Source of the DNA: an uncultured Sulfitobacter sp.
GTDB lineage: Bacteria > Pseudomonadota > Alphaproteobacteria > Rhodobacterales > Rhodobacteraceae
Assembly: GCF_947502895.1 (NCBI RefSeq)
Contig: NZ_CANNBM010000007.1
Coordinates: 25,707-89,706, forward strand
Direction: 5' to 3'
DNA length: 64,000 bases
The stretch's first letter is position 1. Each line of letters starts with the position of its first letter. The translations under genes were made by a program, and so were the position numbers. The notes under the pieces are model-generated. The model was not told where the DNA came from and searched no databases. It saw nothing but the letters and a program-made list of their open reading frames with translations. Shown piece by piece: positions 46,001 through 57,500 of this stretch.

Positions 46001-46262
46001 TCAGCACCCGCGAGCTGTTCATGCCATCCAGGCTTACATCCGCGACGCCGTCACCGTTGTGATCGCCGTTGATGGTCACATCCTCGCCTGCGATGATGTT
46101 CAGCACACCGCTGGACAGCGCCACATTCGTCACGCTTGCATCAAAGGTGATGGTGTCCGCGCCCGCGGTGCCCTGTGCAAGGATCAGCGCCTCGCGCAGA
46201 CTGAGCGTGGCGTTGCCTGCGTTAGTATCTTCGCCGCCTGTATTTACGATATAATCTGCCAT
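43041..46262 (-). CDS. RTX protein with CSLREA, glycine-rich and Calx-beta regions
   Basis: This 1,073-residue protein is a probable type I secreted matrix or adhesion protein. ATG 46262 (MADYIVNTGGEDT) is preferred over the frame start at 46307 because the family region begins there and AAGG lies upstream. Residues 1-80 resemble a CSLREA-type domain (ATLSLREALILAQ, ADTITFD). Residues about 110-440 are a glycine-rich domain of GGDGGxGG type, like a collagen- or PGRS-like surface. Residues about 470-590 contain a Calx-beta-like region (VILEGDAGTTDITFNINR, LELDEDFTITLSN). RTX repeats follow, then the same C-terminus as the first RTX protein (GFGADTIVGF...FSDFDFV). No catalytic motif is visible. 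Confidence 0.9.
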   Translation of the reverse strand: MADYIVNTGGEDTNAGNATLSLREALILAQGTAGADTITFDASVTNVALSSGVLNIIAGEDVTINGDHNGDGVADVSLDGMNSSRVLNVAAGATALLQSVNLKGGRDTGDLGTYGSNGAAGAGGINANPTGFYLGYGFASYGANGYDGGNGGDGSDGGVGGGGENAAGTILNAGTLTLERVTIADGFAYGGYGGQGGVGGDGGYGGSASDGYYGGYGGPYSAYFIAGPGGFGGDGGDGGSGGAGGKGGDGGDAAAGIFNTASGMLTLVDSAFSDVLVQGTGHVYAGPHTTIGGTGGQGGSGGTGANGGIAGGGGNGGSTYTPDMYGPGTFFGYDGGDGGNGGSGGSGGIGGDSGDGGNAASGILNLGTLAGSGAIAFSSYNTATPGTDGFAGFGGSYGFGGSMGFGGTAGADDSGTAIDGADGADGANGFSGSNGLVGINGTSSISQLNINGGTGSVSEAETIIYVHDTDLVILEGDAGTTDITFNINRLGRMAHDLTVDWAISGDVDAADFASGTALSGTAMFAANGVVTQTITLSVMGDMDLELDEDFTITLSNLVDTNMSSATEALGTASVSGVIATDEFAYELYSAPNGGGGVIAAGFDYDADIKTSTFSGDYIRVTDPTFFGGAVQMLSVDVNNVTLEADAPYAAHVTLDDFSGIQTFSISGDALADVTGNTNDNTLNGGSGANQLEGLTGADTLLGNAGEDTLLGGDDDDHLNGGSGDDRLDGGDDQDLLEGSTGDDTLLGQNGSDTLMGHGDRDVLRGGNGIDMLDGGSGNDLLLGGGNTDTLLGGSGSDTLQGNAGSDSIEGGEGSDNISGGDGADTIRGGDNNDTVSGGNSSDVIFGDNGSDVLDGASGNDTLRGGSGNDTLDGGGGSDSLDGGAWSDTLIGGSGNDTLRGGTGNDVLEAGSGRDLVLGGSENDTINGGLGDDTLGGQADNDVIDGGDGNDRITGGTGTDSLTGGADNDTILGGDGNDTIFGGNGEDEITGGDGDDRLLGGPGADDFIFGAGFGADTIVGFTANFDDLVMQGFVEADLTLSTGGGDTTVTVNGTADSITLQGVILTDFSDFDFV
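43044..43370 (-). repeat. Near-identical 3' segment of RTX genes, copy 2
   Basis: This matches the 3' end of the first RTX gene. The metalloprotease gene between them carries a related but clearly more diverged version, ending in the same FSDFDFV. Confidence 0.8.
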
Positions 46263-46442
46263 GACAGTGGACCTTTCGTGGAAATGAATTTGTAAAATAC
46301 GAATCAAATGTCGCTATAAGTTAATTTCTTGATACCTTCATCACCGGCTTTCACCAAGAAATTGCGTGCGGTGTACTGGCAAGGCGTTGCATTCGTTCTG
46401 TGATATCCAGCGCAAGCAAGCAGGGCGCGCACAGCCCTTGCC

Positions 46443-47285
46443 TCAGGCGCGGCCCACCGGTGCTTCGCTTTGGGTGACGATCTTGTGGGCTTTGGTTTTG
46501 TGCAGGTCGTTCCAGAACACCATCTGGTTCAGCCGCTCGAAAATATCGGGCGGCAGGATCGAGCGGCGCGGCTTGAACTCAACTCTGCGCCCGACCGTGT
46601 GCAGGCCGGGTGTGTTGAGGCGCTCGTCAAAGCTCTCGGCGGTGTAGTCGACATTGTCAAAATCATGCTCGAACCACGGCTCGTCCAGAAACTGGTAGAT
46701 CAGCTGCATCGTGTCGCGTGGGCGCTGGCACAAGATATCATATTCCACCAGTAACAGGCGGTCCGCCTCGTCCGAATAATACGCCTGTTTCAGCGATGTC
46801 CACGCCGAGCCGATCAGGCGATCATAGCGGGTCAGCGCATCTGCGCGGGTATAGACGGTGGCACGTTCGGCATCATTGCCGAACAGGCCCGAGCGTTTGA
46901 GCGGGTTTTTACGGGTGATCTTCTCGACTGAATCCATCACCCACGCAGGGTTGCGCACACAGGCGATCATCTTGGCCTCGGGGGCAAGGCGCAGCGCCAG
47001 CGGCATCTGTGCCGCCCACGTGCGGTTGGTGTCAAAGATCACCTCTGCCCCGGCGGCTGTCTCGTTATAATAGATGTCGCGCACACCGCGCAGCATACTC
47101 TCCAGCATCTTGTCGGTGATCTGGTCGGAGAATTCGTTGTTTGACCCTGCCCGCATCACCGCATGCATAAAAACACTCAGTGGGCTGGACATGCCTGCAT
47201 GAAAGCGCGGGTTTTGCAGCAATATCCCCCCGAGCAATGTAGAGCCCGAGCGCGGCATACCGGTGATGTAATGATGAGAGGTCAA
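46443..47285 (-). CDS. Sulfotransferase, probable TTG start
   Basis: This PAPS-dependent sulfotransferase has about 280 residues. The 5'-phosphosulfate loop is HYITGMPRSGSTLLGGIL right at the N-terminus. The 3'-phosphate region is MIACVRNPAWVMDSVEKI near 115-132, and LLLVEYDILCQRPRDTMQLI and FKPRRSILPPDIFERLNQMV complete the domain. The open frame extends to 47393, but that part is out of character. TTG 47285 has AGGAAA 8 bases upstream and places the P-loop at the usual distance from the start, so I prefer it. It resembles bacterial sulfotransferases with a WAAQMPLAL helix. It stands alone between the RTX block and the adhesin leader region. Confidence 0.85.
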   Translation of the reverse strand: MTSHHYITGMPRSGSTLLGGILLQNPRFHAGMSSPLSVFMHAVMRAGSNNEFSDQITDKMLESMLRGVRDIYYNETAAGAEVIFDTNRTWAAQMPLALRLAPEAKMIACVRNPAWVMDSVEKITRKNPLKRSGLFGNDAERATVYTRADALTRYDRLIGSAWTSLKQAYYSDEADRLLLVEYDILCQRPRDTMQLIYQFLDEPWFEHDFDNVDYTAESFDERLNTPGLHTVGRRVEFKPRRSILPPDIFERLNQMVFWNDLHKTKAHKIVTQSEAPVGRA

Positions 47286-47616
47286 ATGCAGTTTCCTATC
47301 TATGTGTTGTGCCGAGGATAGGAGCGGCGGGCCACCAAGCTCAAGAGGCAGTCTGCATGGCATCCGTTCCGGTACAGCCGTGCGGCGCGGCATCCGCAGG
47401 TTTGCTCAGGTCTTTTCGGACCGCGTACGGGGGGCCACGCCGCCGCAGACTGTCCTTTCCAGTCAACCGGTACAGCACCCCAAAGGCCCACAGAATTACC
47501 GGTAGCACGGGATCGAAATGAAATAGACAGCCGGTGCCGTTATTCGGGTTATTGGTCTCGTATAATTACATCCGTAATAATCGGCGTATTTCAGGGGTAT
47601 TGGGCGGACTGACAGC

Positions 47617-47624
47617 TTAACCAC
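47617..47624 (+). promoter_or_regulatory. TTAACCA half-site (CtrA-type)
   Basis: TTAACCAC matches the half-site motif linked to the alphaproteobacterial regulator CtrA. Similar half-sites follow at 47688-47695 and 47900-47907. A single half-site alone is weak evidence. Confidence 0.3.
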
Positions 47625-47697
47625 CCCTCACGAAATACACTTATTACGAGAATCTTACAAATGTGCCTGACGCAAAAAGTGTATGTGTTAACCACTA

Positions 47698-47718
47698 TCG
47701 GGGGCGGCTTGCCCCCGA
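47698..47718. terminator. Hairpin in the adhesin leader region
   Basis: TCGGGGGC and GCCCCCGA form a perfect 8-bp stem around GGCTT. There is no T tract on either strand. It may end transcripts crossing the region or be a protein-binding palindrome. Confidence 0.35.
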
Positions 47719-47819
47719 CAAGTTCCAGCTATCTTACCGAAAGTATTGGAAATTCCCGCTATGCGAGAAGTTCTGCAATGCAGCATCATTTGAGGTTGCG
47801 TGATCCGAAAAAAATTAAA

Positions 47820-47834
47820 TTAATTATTTATTAA
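47820..47834. promoter_or_regulatory. CtrA-type box TTAA-N7-TTAA
   Basis: TTAATTATTTATTAA has two TTAA half-sites exactly 7 bases apart, the consensus spacing for CtrA in alphaproteobacteria. It lies 690 bases before the adhesin ATG in an AT-rich segment, with a TTAACCAT half-site 66 bases further on. Because the segment is AT-rich, a chance match cannot be excluded. Confidence 0.45.
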
Positions 47835-48524
47835 TTTCTCTGCGGGCGAAAATATCTTAGCAAATTGATTTTGCGCGGAAAATTGCCAATGCAGCCATAT
47901 TAACCATTTTGTTTCCAAAAACTTGACAGTCCGCAGAGCGGCATCCGCCCCAGATTCTGCCTTGCCAAGAGGTTTGCCCAACGTCAATCTACAGTGAGTT
48001 AATGATTTCTTTGCACTTTATCAGCCCGCCAAATTATTGATCCGGGCCCGAATGTAAAAGTGCGTTTAAAAATTGGATACCGCAGCCACGCGGTGGGGTC
48101 ATTTCTCAGGCACCAGCGAAGTGGGTTTACCGCATGAACGCAGGTTTATGCGAACGGAGTTTTGTCGGCTGGTGTTTTTCAGCGGGCAAACCAGATGGGG
48201 CGCAGTTTTGGATTCTGCAATACTCACTGGACGGTCGATAGACTGTCATCGAAACGGTACAGGGCGCAATTTCGCGCCTCATATAACTGATTCTAAACGT
48301 TTATTTTCACAGACATTATTTTCTCAGACAACAGCTGCACAGCTGGTCGCCACGCCGGTTTTACGGCACAGGCTGCCGTTGGCCGCGACGCATCACCGGT
48401 TCATTAAACCGCGCCCCGCTTCCGTTTTCTGCCCCGCGCATAAACGGCCCGAACACATCACGTCTGCGCAGGCATTCGCCCGCAGGCCCGTCCCAAATAC
48501 GACATCCCCGACAGGAGCTTCATC

Positions 48525-51500
48525 ATGACAACTTCAGGTTTTTTCTATCAGTACGCCACATCCACAGGAACAATTGATAGCAACGCGAGTGCATTGGCAT
48601 TGTTGAACGGGACTGGTGTCGCCAGCAATACGACAGGCAATATCGACACGGTCACACTGCCCGCGGGAGCAAATGGCGACAATTTCGCCATCCGCTACAC
48701 TGGAACTGTCAATGTTTCTGCAGGTGATGCTGGGACATGGTATTTTGAACATGACGCAGACGATGCCCTGACTTTTATCGTAAACGGTGTGGTTGTAGCA
48801 ACGCGTTGGGACGACAGCACAGGCGGCGTCTCCGCTAGCTGGTCAACATCATCCAGCGCCACGCTGAACGCAGGCGCCAATACGATCGAGATTGTGTACT
48901 GGGAAGAAGCCATAGGCCAGTTTGTGAACCTGTCGGCAAGCCCATCAGGTACTGCGGGTACTTTCGTTCCCGTTGGAGGCCCTGGCGGCCTTGCTGTGCA
49001 AAGTATGGTTGCAAACACTGCCCCCACTTTCACCAGTGGCGCGATCGCCTCGGTCGCTGAAGGCACCACAGTGGCCTATGACGCGACCGCCACCGATGAC
49101 AGCGACAGCGAAGGCAGCGGCATCACCTATGCGCTTGCCGGGTCGGGTGTGGATAATGGGGATTTCACCATTGATGCAGCCACGGGCGTCGTGTCTTTTG
49201 CCTCCGGTCCGGATTTCGAAGCCCCTGCAGATGACGACACCGACAACACCTACAACATCACCGTGCGCGCCACCGACAGCAATGGCGCCTTCACCGATCA
49301 GGCGGTCGCGATCACTGTGACCAATGTGGCCCCCACAGGCACTGTCACGGCCACCCCCAGCGGGCCGTTCACCACGGGCGATGTGATCACCTTTACCGCG
49401 ACATTCGATGAAAACGTGACCGCATCGGGCAGCGCGCTGACCCTGACAGGCGGGCATAGCGCAAACCAGACAGGCAACAGCCTCAACACCGTTACCTTCG
49501 CATACACCGTGCAGGCAGGCGATAACCAGGCCGACCTCGAAGTCACCGGCTATACCGGCACCATCACCGATGGCACCGCAGCCGCGACCCTTGCGCCAAC
49601 CAATCTGGACATCGTGCTGGACACAACAGCCCCCGCCGCTCCCGGAACGCCCGATCTACAGGCAACCTCGGACAGCAATATCGACACGGACGAAAACACC
49701 AATGTGACCGCGCCGGTCTTTGATGTTGACGTCTCCATGCTGGCTATGAACGATACAGTCACGCTGGTGGATACCTCCAACGGCAACGCCGCTCTGTCGG
49801 CGGTTTATACCGTGACAGGATCCGAAATGGGCGGCACCGCCCAGATCACTGCAAACACATTGACGGCAGCCACTTACGCAGTCGCAGCCGTATCGGCGGA
49901 TACACTGGGCAATACCAGCGCACCCTCGGCCGCGCTAAGCGTTGTGATCGACACCGATGCAGACCTGAACGATGATGCCACAATCGCCTTTACAGGTGCG
50001 GGCAGTGATATGGTCTATGGCGGCACAGAGGTTGTCTCGGTCGCGGTCAGCGGGCTGGACATGGGCTCAACCGGTAGCCTGACCATCACGGGTACAGCTG
50101 GCAACGTGATGAAATCAGTCACTGCAAACGGCACTGTTGCACTGTCACTGGCGGAATCCGCCTCGCTGGGCGCGGGCGCATTGTCAGCCAGCATGAGCAT
50201 TACAGACGTTGCGGGCAACACGGCCAGCGCGCCGATGATCAATTCTTTCAACGCCGATTACGTAGCACCCACAGCCTCCAGCGCCATGTTCAACATGGGC
50301 GCAGGCACCGCCGGTGCGATCATCCAAGATGATGTGGGCACAGGCACCGTCACCCTTGCAGTGACCTTTGACGAAGCGATGGATGATACCGTCAACCCCA
50401 CCGTCACGATCACCACAGCAGGCACCGGCCTGAGCGAGAGCGCAACAGTGGCGCGCGCATGGAACGCGGCAAAGACAATTCTGACAATCACCTATGATCT
50501 GGCGGATACAAATGCCGATCTGGCTGATGTTTCTGTCAGTGTGTCAGGCGCGCAGGACGCGGCGGGCAATATGATGACGGGCGCCACACCGCTGTCCACA
50601 GGGGCCGTGATCGATACCGAAATCTCTGCCGATCAATCAGCCTCTTTCACCCCGAACGAGATCGCCGATCAGGCACAGGCCACAGCAGGGGTGATTGACC
50701 TTGCCACGTTGGACGGCACGGACGGCACCACCTATGCGCTGGCAACCTTTCCGGTTAACCCCGCCCACGCCCATGTGGAATTTGACGGGCTGACCCTGCG
50801 CATCAAGGATGATGCTGCCGCCCGCGCGTATTTCGACGCCGAGGTGAATCCGTCTATCAACATCATGGTGACAGGCACGGACAACGCCGGAAACATCACT
50901 CAATCCACCCTGTCGTTTGCGCTGCAGGATCTCAACGATGCGCCGCAACAGGGCACCGGCGACTATAGCGACACCGTCACCGAGCGCGCGGATGGTCTGA
51001 CCAATCTGGCAGGCGACGTCATCGAAAACGATACGCCCTTTGGCACCGCTGGCACCTTTACCGTCACTGATGACGAGGTGGGCGATACACACTCCGTCAC
51101 CGTCTCCAACATTGTCTCCAATGCGCCCGGCGGCGTCTTTCTGGGGTTCTTTCAGGCCGGTTTCGACGACCCTATCACAGGTGACGGCACAGGCACCGTC
51201 GGGTGGGACTTCAACGTAGGCTTGCCCTTCCCCGAAACAGTTTCCGGCCCGCAGATGGCCATCATCGACGCGCTGGCCGAGGGGGAAAGCATCGTTCAGG
51301 AATACGATGTCGTCATCACCGAGACCAACAATGCCCCCAATAACCTAAGCTATGTCCAGCGTGTTGTCATCACGATCGACGGCACCAATGACGCGCCTGT
51401 CGTATCGGGCAGCGCGATCTCGGGCGCTGTCACCGAAGTTGCCGATCCCTCGATGGCCGACCAGACGCTGACCGCCGAAGGCACGCTGAATGTGGTGGAT

Positions 51501-54500
51501 ACCGACACCACGGACACGGTGAGTGTCGATGTCACTTCTGTTGCCGTGTCAGGCAGCTTCACAGGGACCAACCCGCTGAGCAACACACAGCTTGAGGCCT
51601 TCATGAGCGTTGTTGCAGGGGACGGCAGCGCCGATCCGGCAGTCGCTGCCACCGGCCTGAGTGCAGATGCAAATCCCGACCCCGCCCTGTCAGGCTCGGA
51701 CTTCACGTGGAAATTCAGCGCAGGTAGTGCGGGCGCAAGCGCGTTTGACTTCCTGAATGCAGGCCAGACACTGGTGCTGGAATATACGCTAACAGCCACC
51801 GACGACAATACAGTCGGCACGCCCGACACCACCGATACACAAGTTGTCACCATCACCGTCACGGGCAGCAACGATGTGCCCACAATCACCGCTGCCAGCA
51901 CTGCCACGGGCATTGTAGAGGCGGGTGTGGATGCGTTGAACGCGGCTGCTGCTGGTACCGACACCGTTTCGGGCATGCTTAACGCTTATGGCAACTGGGC
52001 CGATGCGGATGCGGGCGAGACCGCGGCGCTGGAGGTCACCCAAGGCTCTGCCGGGGCAGGGGTCGCACAAACGGATCTGACCTTCGATCAAGGACCAGCC
52101 ACAGACGAGGCCGCGATCTTCGGCACCTACGGCACGCTGTATGTCAAGACAGACGGCAGCTATCGTTATGAGCTGGACAACACCGATGCGGATACGCAGG
52201 CGCTGGATGGCGGCGACACCGTCTCGGATGTGTTCAACTACACCATCGCAAACGGCACAGATGCGGGCGACAGTGCCGCCAGCACGCTGACCGTCGCGAT
52301 TGCAGGCACCAATGACGCCCCTGTTCTCACCTTTGCCACCGGTGCCGATACGGGCGCGGTGACCGAGGCGGGCGTCGACGCCATGAGCATGACCGCCGCT
52401 GGCACCCCCTCTGCCACAGGCACATTCGCCGCAACGGATATCGATGCGAATGACACCACCCTGACATGGACCGCAAATGCCAATACCGGCATGGGCCAAA
52501 CCGCGGGCGCAACAGCTGCCGAAATCACCGGCACCTATGGCACGTTCAGCGTGACATCCGCAGGCGTGTGGAGCTTTGATCTGGCCAACGGCTCGACAGC
52601 TGTTCAGAGCCTTTATCAGGGGGAATCCGTCTCGGAATCCTTCGAGGTTCAGGTCTCGGACGGCAATGGCGGCTTTGACACGCAAAGTGTCATGATCGAT
52701 ATCACCGGCACCAATGACGCGCCTGTCGTGTCGGTCACCGGTGCGGTGGACAATGCCGTGATCGAGGCAGGCGATGATGGCGCGGGCGATGCCGTGGCCA
52801 CCGGTGCCTTTGCCGTGACAGATGCGGATAATGACGCACCGACCACCGATGATGATGCCAAAATCTGGTCGATCATTACCAATAACGACGGCCCTGTCAC
52901 ACCTGCTGTGGCAAATGGTGCTGCGGCTATTGTAACCGGCACCTATGGTACGCTCTCGCTGACATCGCTCGGCACGTGGAGCTATGCCCTGCTCAACAAC
53001 GATGCGGATACGCAGGCGCTGGATGATGGCGGCACGGCAACGGATATGTTTACCGTGCGCGTGGCCGACGGGCTGGGCGGGCATGACGATATCACTGTCA
53101 CCGTGAACGTCGCAGGCGACAACGATGCGCCTGTGATCAGCGTCGAGACCGGTGATGCCATTACCGCTGATCTGGTCGAGGACGCGGCAGCGACCCTGAC
53201 GGCGAGCGATACGCTGACCATCACGGATGTGGACGCGAATGAAGGTGTGAGCACCACTGTCACCGGCCTGAGCATCTCGGGCATCACCGGCGCCTACGGC
53301 TCAAACGCCACGCCGCTCGCCAATCTGCTGAGCATCACAGATGGCGGCACATTGACCAACACCACCACAGGCGGCAGCAATCAGGCCACATGGACCTTCT
53401 CGGCGGCCTCGACGCTGTTTGATTATCTGGCCAAGGACGAAGTGCTGACACTGGTGTATACGGTCACATCAAACGACACCACCAGCACGGACACACAGAC
53501 CGTCACCGTGACCGTCACAGGCACCAATGACACGCCAACCGTTTCCGCAGAGACGGGCGATTCCGCCGCCGAGACGGTGACTGAATCCACAGGTCTGGTG
53601 GGCGGCAACCTGCAAACCGCAGGCACGCTGAGCATTGCCGATCTGGATACAACCGACACCCACACCCCTGCCGCCACGCTGGCCACGGCCACATGGACCG
53701 ATCTGAACGGGACTGATCCAGCCAATATTTTGACAGGCCCAAGCTCTAGCGCAGGTACAATCAGTGCGACCCTGATGAGCACATTGGATAACGCATTCAC
53801 TGTCACCAACACCGCCAACAATGTGATCGACTGGGATTTTGATCTGGCCGACACGGAGGTTGATTTCCTCGGCAAGGGTGAAGAGCTGGTTCTGGTGTTC
53901 AACGTCACTGCACAGGACGACAGCCTTGATGCGGCCACCGACACATCCGTGCCGCAGACCGTGACCATCACAATCGTCGGCAGCGACGATGCGCCTGTCC
54001 TTTCGGCGGCCGGCACATCGGCGTTTGACGAGGGCAATTCGAACATCATCGTGGATGGTGCCGTGACAGGTACCGCACTGGCCGATGATGTGACCGTCAA
54101 TCTGCTGGGCACAGGCTCCAATGACGCAGATAACGTCTGGGTCACCACCGTGACCACAGAGCTGGACACAAACGATGCGCGCACCATCACCGGTACGCCT
54201 ACCATCACCACTGTCAGCGGCACCATCCCCGCAGGCTATACCCAAGCGATGGTCGAGGCGGCCTTTGGCGGGCTGACGGCGGCCAGCGATGCGGTGACGT
54301 TCAACCGCAATGCAGCCGTGTTCGACGCACTGGATGACGCCGCCTTTATCGACGTGACACTGGCCTATACCGTGCGCACCACATCGCCGGACGGGACGAC
54401 ATTTGTCGACACGCCGCTGTCCACAGTGGTGCGGATCAACGGCGACAACGACGCACCTTTCATCACCGACGGGGCCGCTCTCGATGCCGATGTGACCGAG

Positions 54501-57500
54501 GATGGCATGACCGCAGTTGGCGGCAATATCTTCTTCAACGATATCGAGCCTACGGACAGGGCGGCCCTGTCCGTCACCAACACCCCGACGCAAAGCATGG
54601 GCACAGGCGCCGCCGATCTGGCCAATTACATCGGCACCTTCTCGGCAGGTTTCTCTGCACCCACAGCCAGCACCGATGGTCTGCTGTTCTATACCTTCAG
54701 CGTCGACAACAGCGTGATCAACAATCTGGCCGAGGGCGAGGTGTTCACCCAGTCCTACGAGATCGCGATCACCGATGGGGATCTGTCCACCACCCGCGAC
54801 ATCGTCATCACCTTTACCGGCGTCAATGACGCGCCTGCCAATATCGCCGTGACGGGGGCCACGGGCCTGACCGAAAACACGGGGGTAGACGTGACCGGTG
54901 GCACCAGCGACCAGCAGCTGACCGGCACCATCACCTTTGACGATGCGGATATTTCCGATCTGGCCGCAGGCGATCCGGCTGTGGGGGCCGATACGCACAC
55001 TGTCACATCCGCGTTCAAATCCGCCACACTGGATGGGGCCGCTCTGACAGGTTACGCAGGCGCCATGGGTGATTTTACGATCACCGCCGCCAGCATCACC
55101 GCCGCGAATGCCGCCAGCACAGTGGGTAATTCCGTCGACTGGACCTTTGACATCGACGATGCGGATTTTGACCATCTGGCCGCAGGCGAAGTCCTTGCCC
55201 TGACCTATACCGTCACCATCGACGATGGCGCGACAGGCGGGTCCGTGACCCAGGACATCACTGTTTCCGTCACAGGCACCAACGACAGCCCCAGTCTGAC
55301 AGTCGAAACCGGCAATACAGACGCCCGCACCGTGACCGAAGGAGACGCGGCGCTGAGCACCTCCGGCACGCTGACGCTGGCCGATGCAGACCTGAGCGAT
55401 CTGGTCTCCGTCACCACCACATCCGTTGCCGTGACCAGCGGTGACGACAACAGCATTGCAAATGCAACCTTGCTGGCGATGCTGGGCGTGACAGATACGC
55501 TGAGCGCGACCGAGGCCAGCGAACAGGTCACATGGAATTTCAACAGCGGCACAGAGCTGTTTGATTACCTGTCAGCCACCGATACGCTGGTGCTGACCTA
55601 CACGCTGACAGCCAGTGACAATGCAACCCCGCCTGCAACCACCACGCAGAATGTGGTCATCACCATCAACGGCACCAATGACGTGCCCGTGATCGCAGGC
55701 ACCGCCAGCAACAGTGTGGCCGAAGATGCGATGGACCTGACTGCCAGCGGCACATTGACCATCACCGACAAGGACACCGGCGAAAGCACGTTCCAGGCGA
55801 TTGCAGCAAATACAGCTGGCGATAATGCCTATGGCACCTTCGAGGTCGGCACCAATGGCGCATGGACCTATACGCTGACCAATACGCTGGCCGCGGTCCA
55901 GAACCTCGGTGTGGGGGCGACCCTGACAGACACAATCACCGTCACCTCCGCTGACGGCTCGGCCACGCAGGACCTGATCGTGACCATCACCGGCACCAAC
56001 GACGCGCCTGTGATCGACGAAAGCCTGTCAGAACTCGCCAAAACGACAGACGAAGATGTTGCGGTTACGGGGACTATCTCCGTTGACGACCGCGATCTTG
56101 ATAACATGGGTATGGGCGATACGCTGACCTACAGCATCTCCACGGATGGGGCGAACGGCACAGCCAGCATCGATGCCTCCGGCGAATACACCTACACACC
56201 GGGTCAGGATTTCAACGGCGCCGACAGCTTTATCGTCACCGTCGCGGACGGGCAGGGCGGCATGGATACCGTCACTGTCAACATCACCATTGATCCAATC
56301 AACGATGCGCCCGTCGGGAATGTTGTGCCATCAACAACCTTCCCCATCGCGAACGAAGATCAAAGCTTTAGCGTCACCGTGGTGAACGGTGCACCGTCGG
56401 CGATGACCGATGTGCCTTTGGCCCTGTTTGCGACCGATGTCGAAGGCAACATCAGCCCGGCCAGCCTTGCATTTGTAAGTGCCACCATTGGCGGCACTGC
56501 AGTGGCCGATCTGGCAACAGCCGGTATCACGTACACTGGGGCAACTGGTGTATTCACCTTTGACGGAGCCGTCGCGGCCTATCAGACGTTGGCCGAAAGC
56601 GTCACAACCGATGTCGTCATCAACTTTACCGTCACCGACGACGCCAGCGCATCCGACACCGGTTCGGTCACCTTCACCGTGCGTGGCACCAATGACGCGC
56701 CTGTGCTGGATGCCGTTGCATCCGCCCTCACGCCAACGGGCGCAGAGGATGCGATCACCATCGGTGGCTCCGTTGTGGCCACTGATACGGATCTGGGCGA
56801 TACACGCGCCTATACGATCGAAGCTTCCGACGGCCCTGCAAATGGCACCGTTACCATTAATGAAAACACCGGCGCCTACAGCTATGTGCCAAACGCAAAC
56901 TACAATGGCACTGACGCCTTTACCGTTACCATCACGGATGACGAAAACGCTGTGATCACCACTCTCGTGAATGTCACAGTCAGCGCGGTAAACGATGCGA
57001 CAGAAATCAACACCACAGCACAGGTCACACCGACCCATGTAGAAGCGGTAGATGCGGCCACGCCTGTGGCGACACTGGTCGCGGATGCCGTGACACTGGT
57101 GGATGTAGACGCGCTTGATTACGACACGGCCGTCCTGTCGGCGGCTGTCACGGGCGGGGATGCAAGCGATGTCCTGTCGCTGGATACGTCAGGGACCGTT
57201 TCGGTGTCTGGCACAGACGTCAGCGTTGGCGGCACAACCATCGGCACGCTGGCCACAACCACAGCCGGACTGTCGGTGACATTCAATGCCTCCGCGATGC
57301 AGGCACAGGTGGAATCCGTCCTTCAGGCGCTGTCTTATGCCACCACCAGCGACCAGCCCGCGACCACGCGTGCCATTACGCTGGACCTGACAGACGGGGA
57401 CGGCGGCACCGCCATGCAGCAGAGCGTTTCCGTAAACATCACGGCCAGCAACGACACACCCTCGGCCAGTGATTTCGACCTCGCGGGTGTCAATGAGGAT

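Larger units (their letters stand above)
47286..48524. other. Long upstream region of the giant adhesin
   Basis: This 1,239-base region has no convincing gene. Short plus-strand frames at 47302-47521 and 48073-48528 lack ribosome sites. It becomes AT-rich at 47800-48060. It holds a hairpin TCGGGGGC/GCCCCCGA (47698-47718), a TTAA-N7-TTAA box (47820-47834), three TTAACCA half-sites and a TTGACA element (47923). Such a long leader suggests complex control of the downstream adhesin gene. Confidence 0.6.

Noticed and set aside
48073..48528. Plus-strand frame of 151 codons just before the adhesin
   Set aside because: It overlaps the adhesin start and ribosome site, has no own ribosome site and looks like non-coding leader sequence.
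53469..55175. Minus-strand open frame of 568 codons
   Set aside because: Same cause as other antisense frames in the adhesin region; repeats of its odd composition mirror the VCBS repeats.
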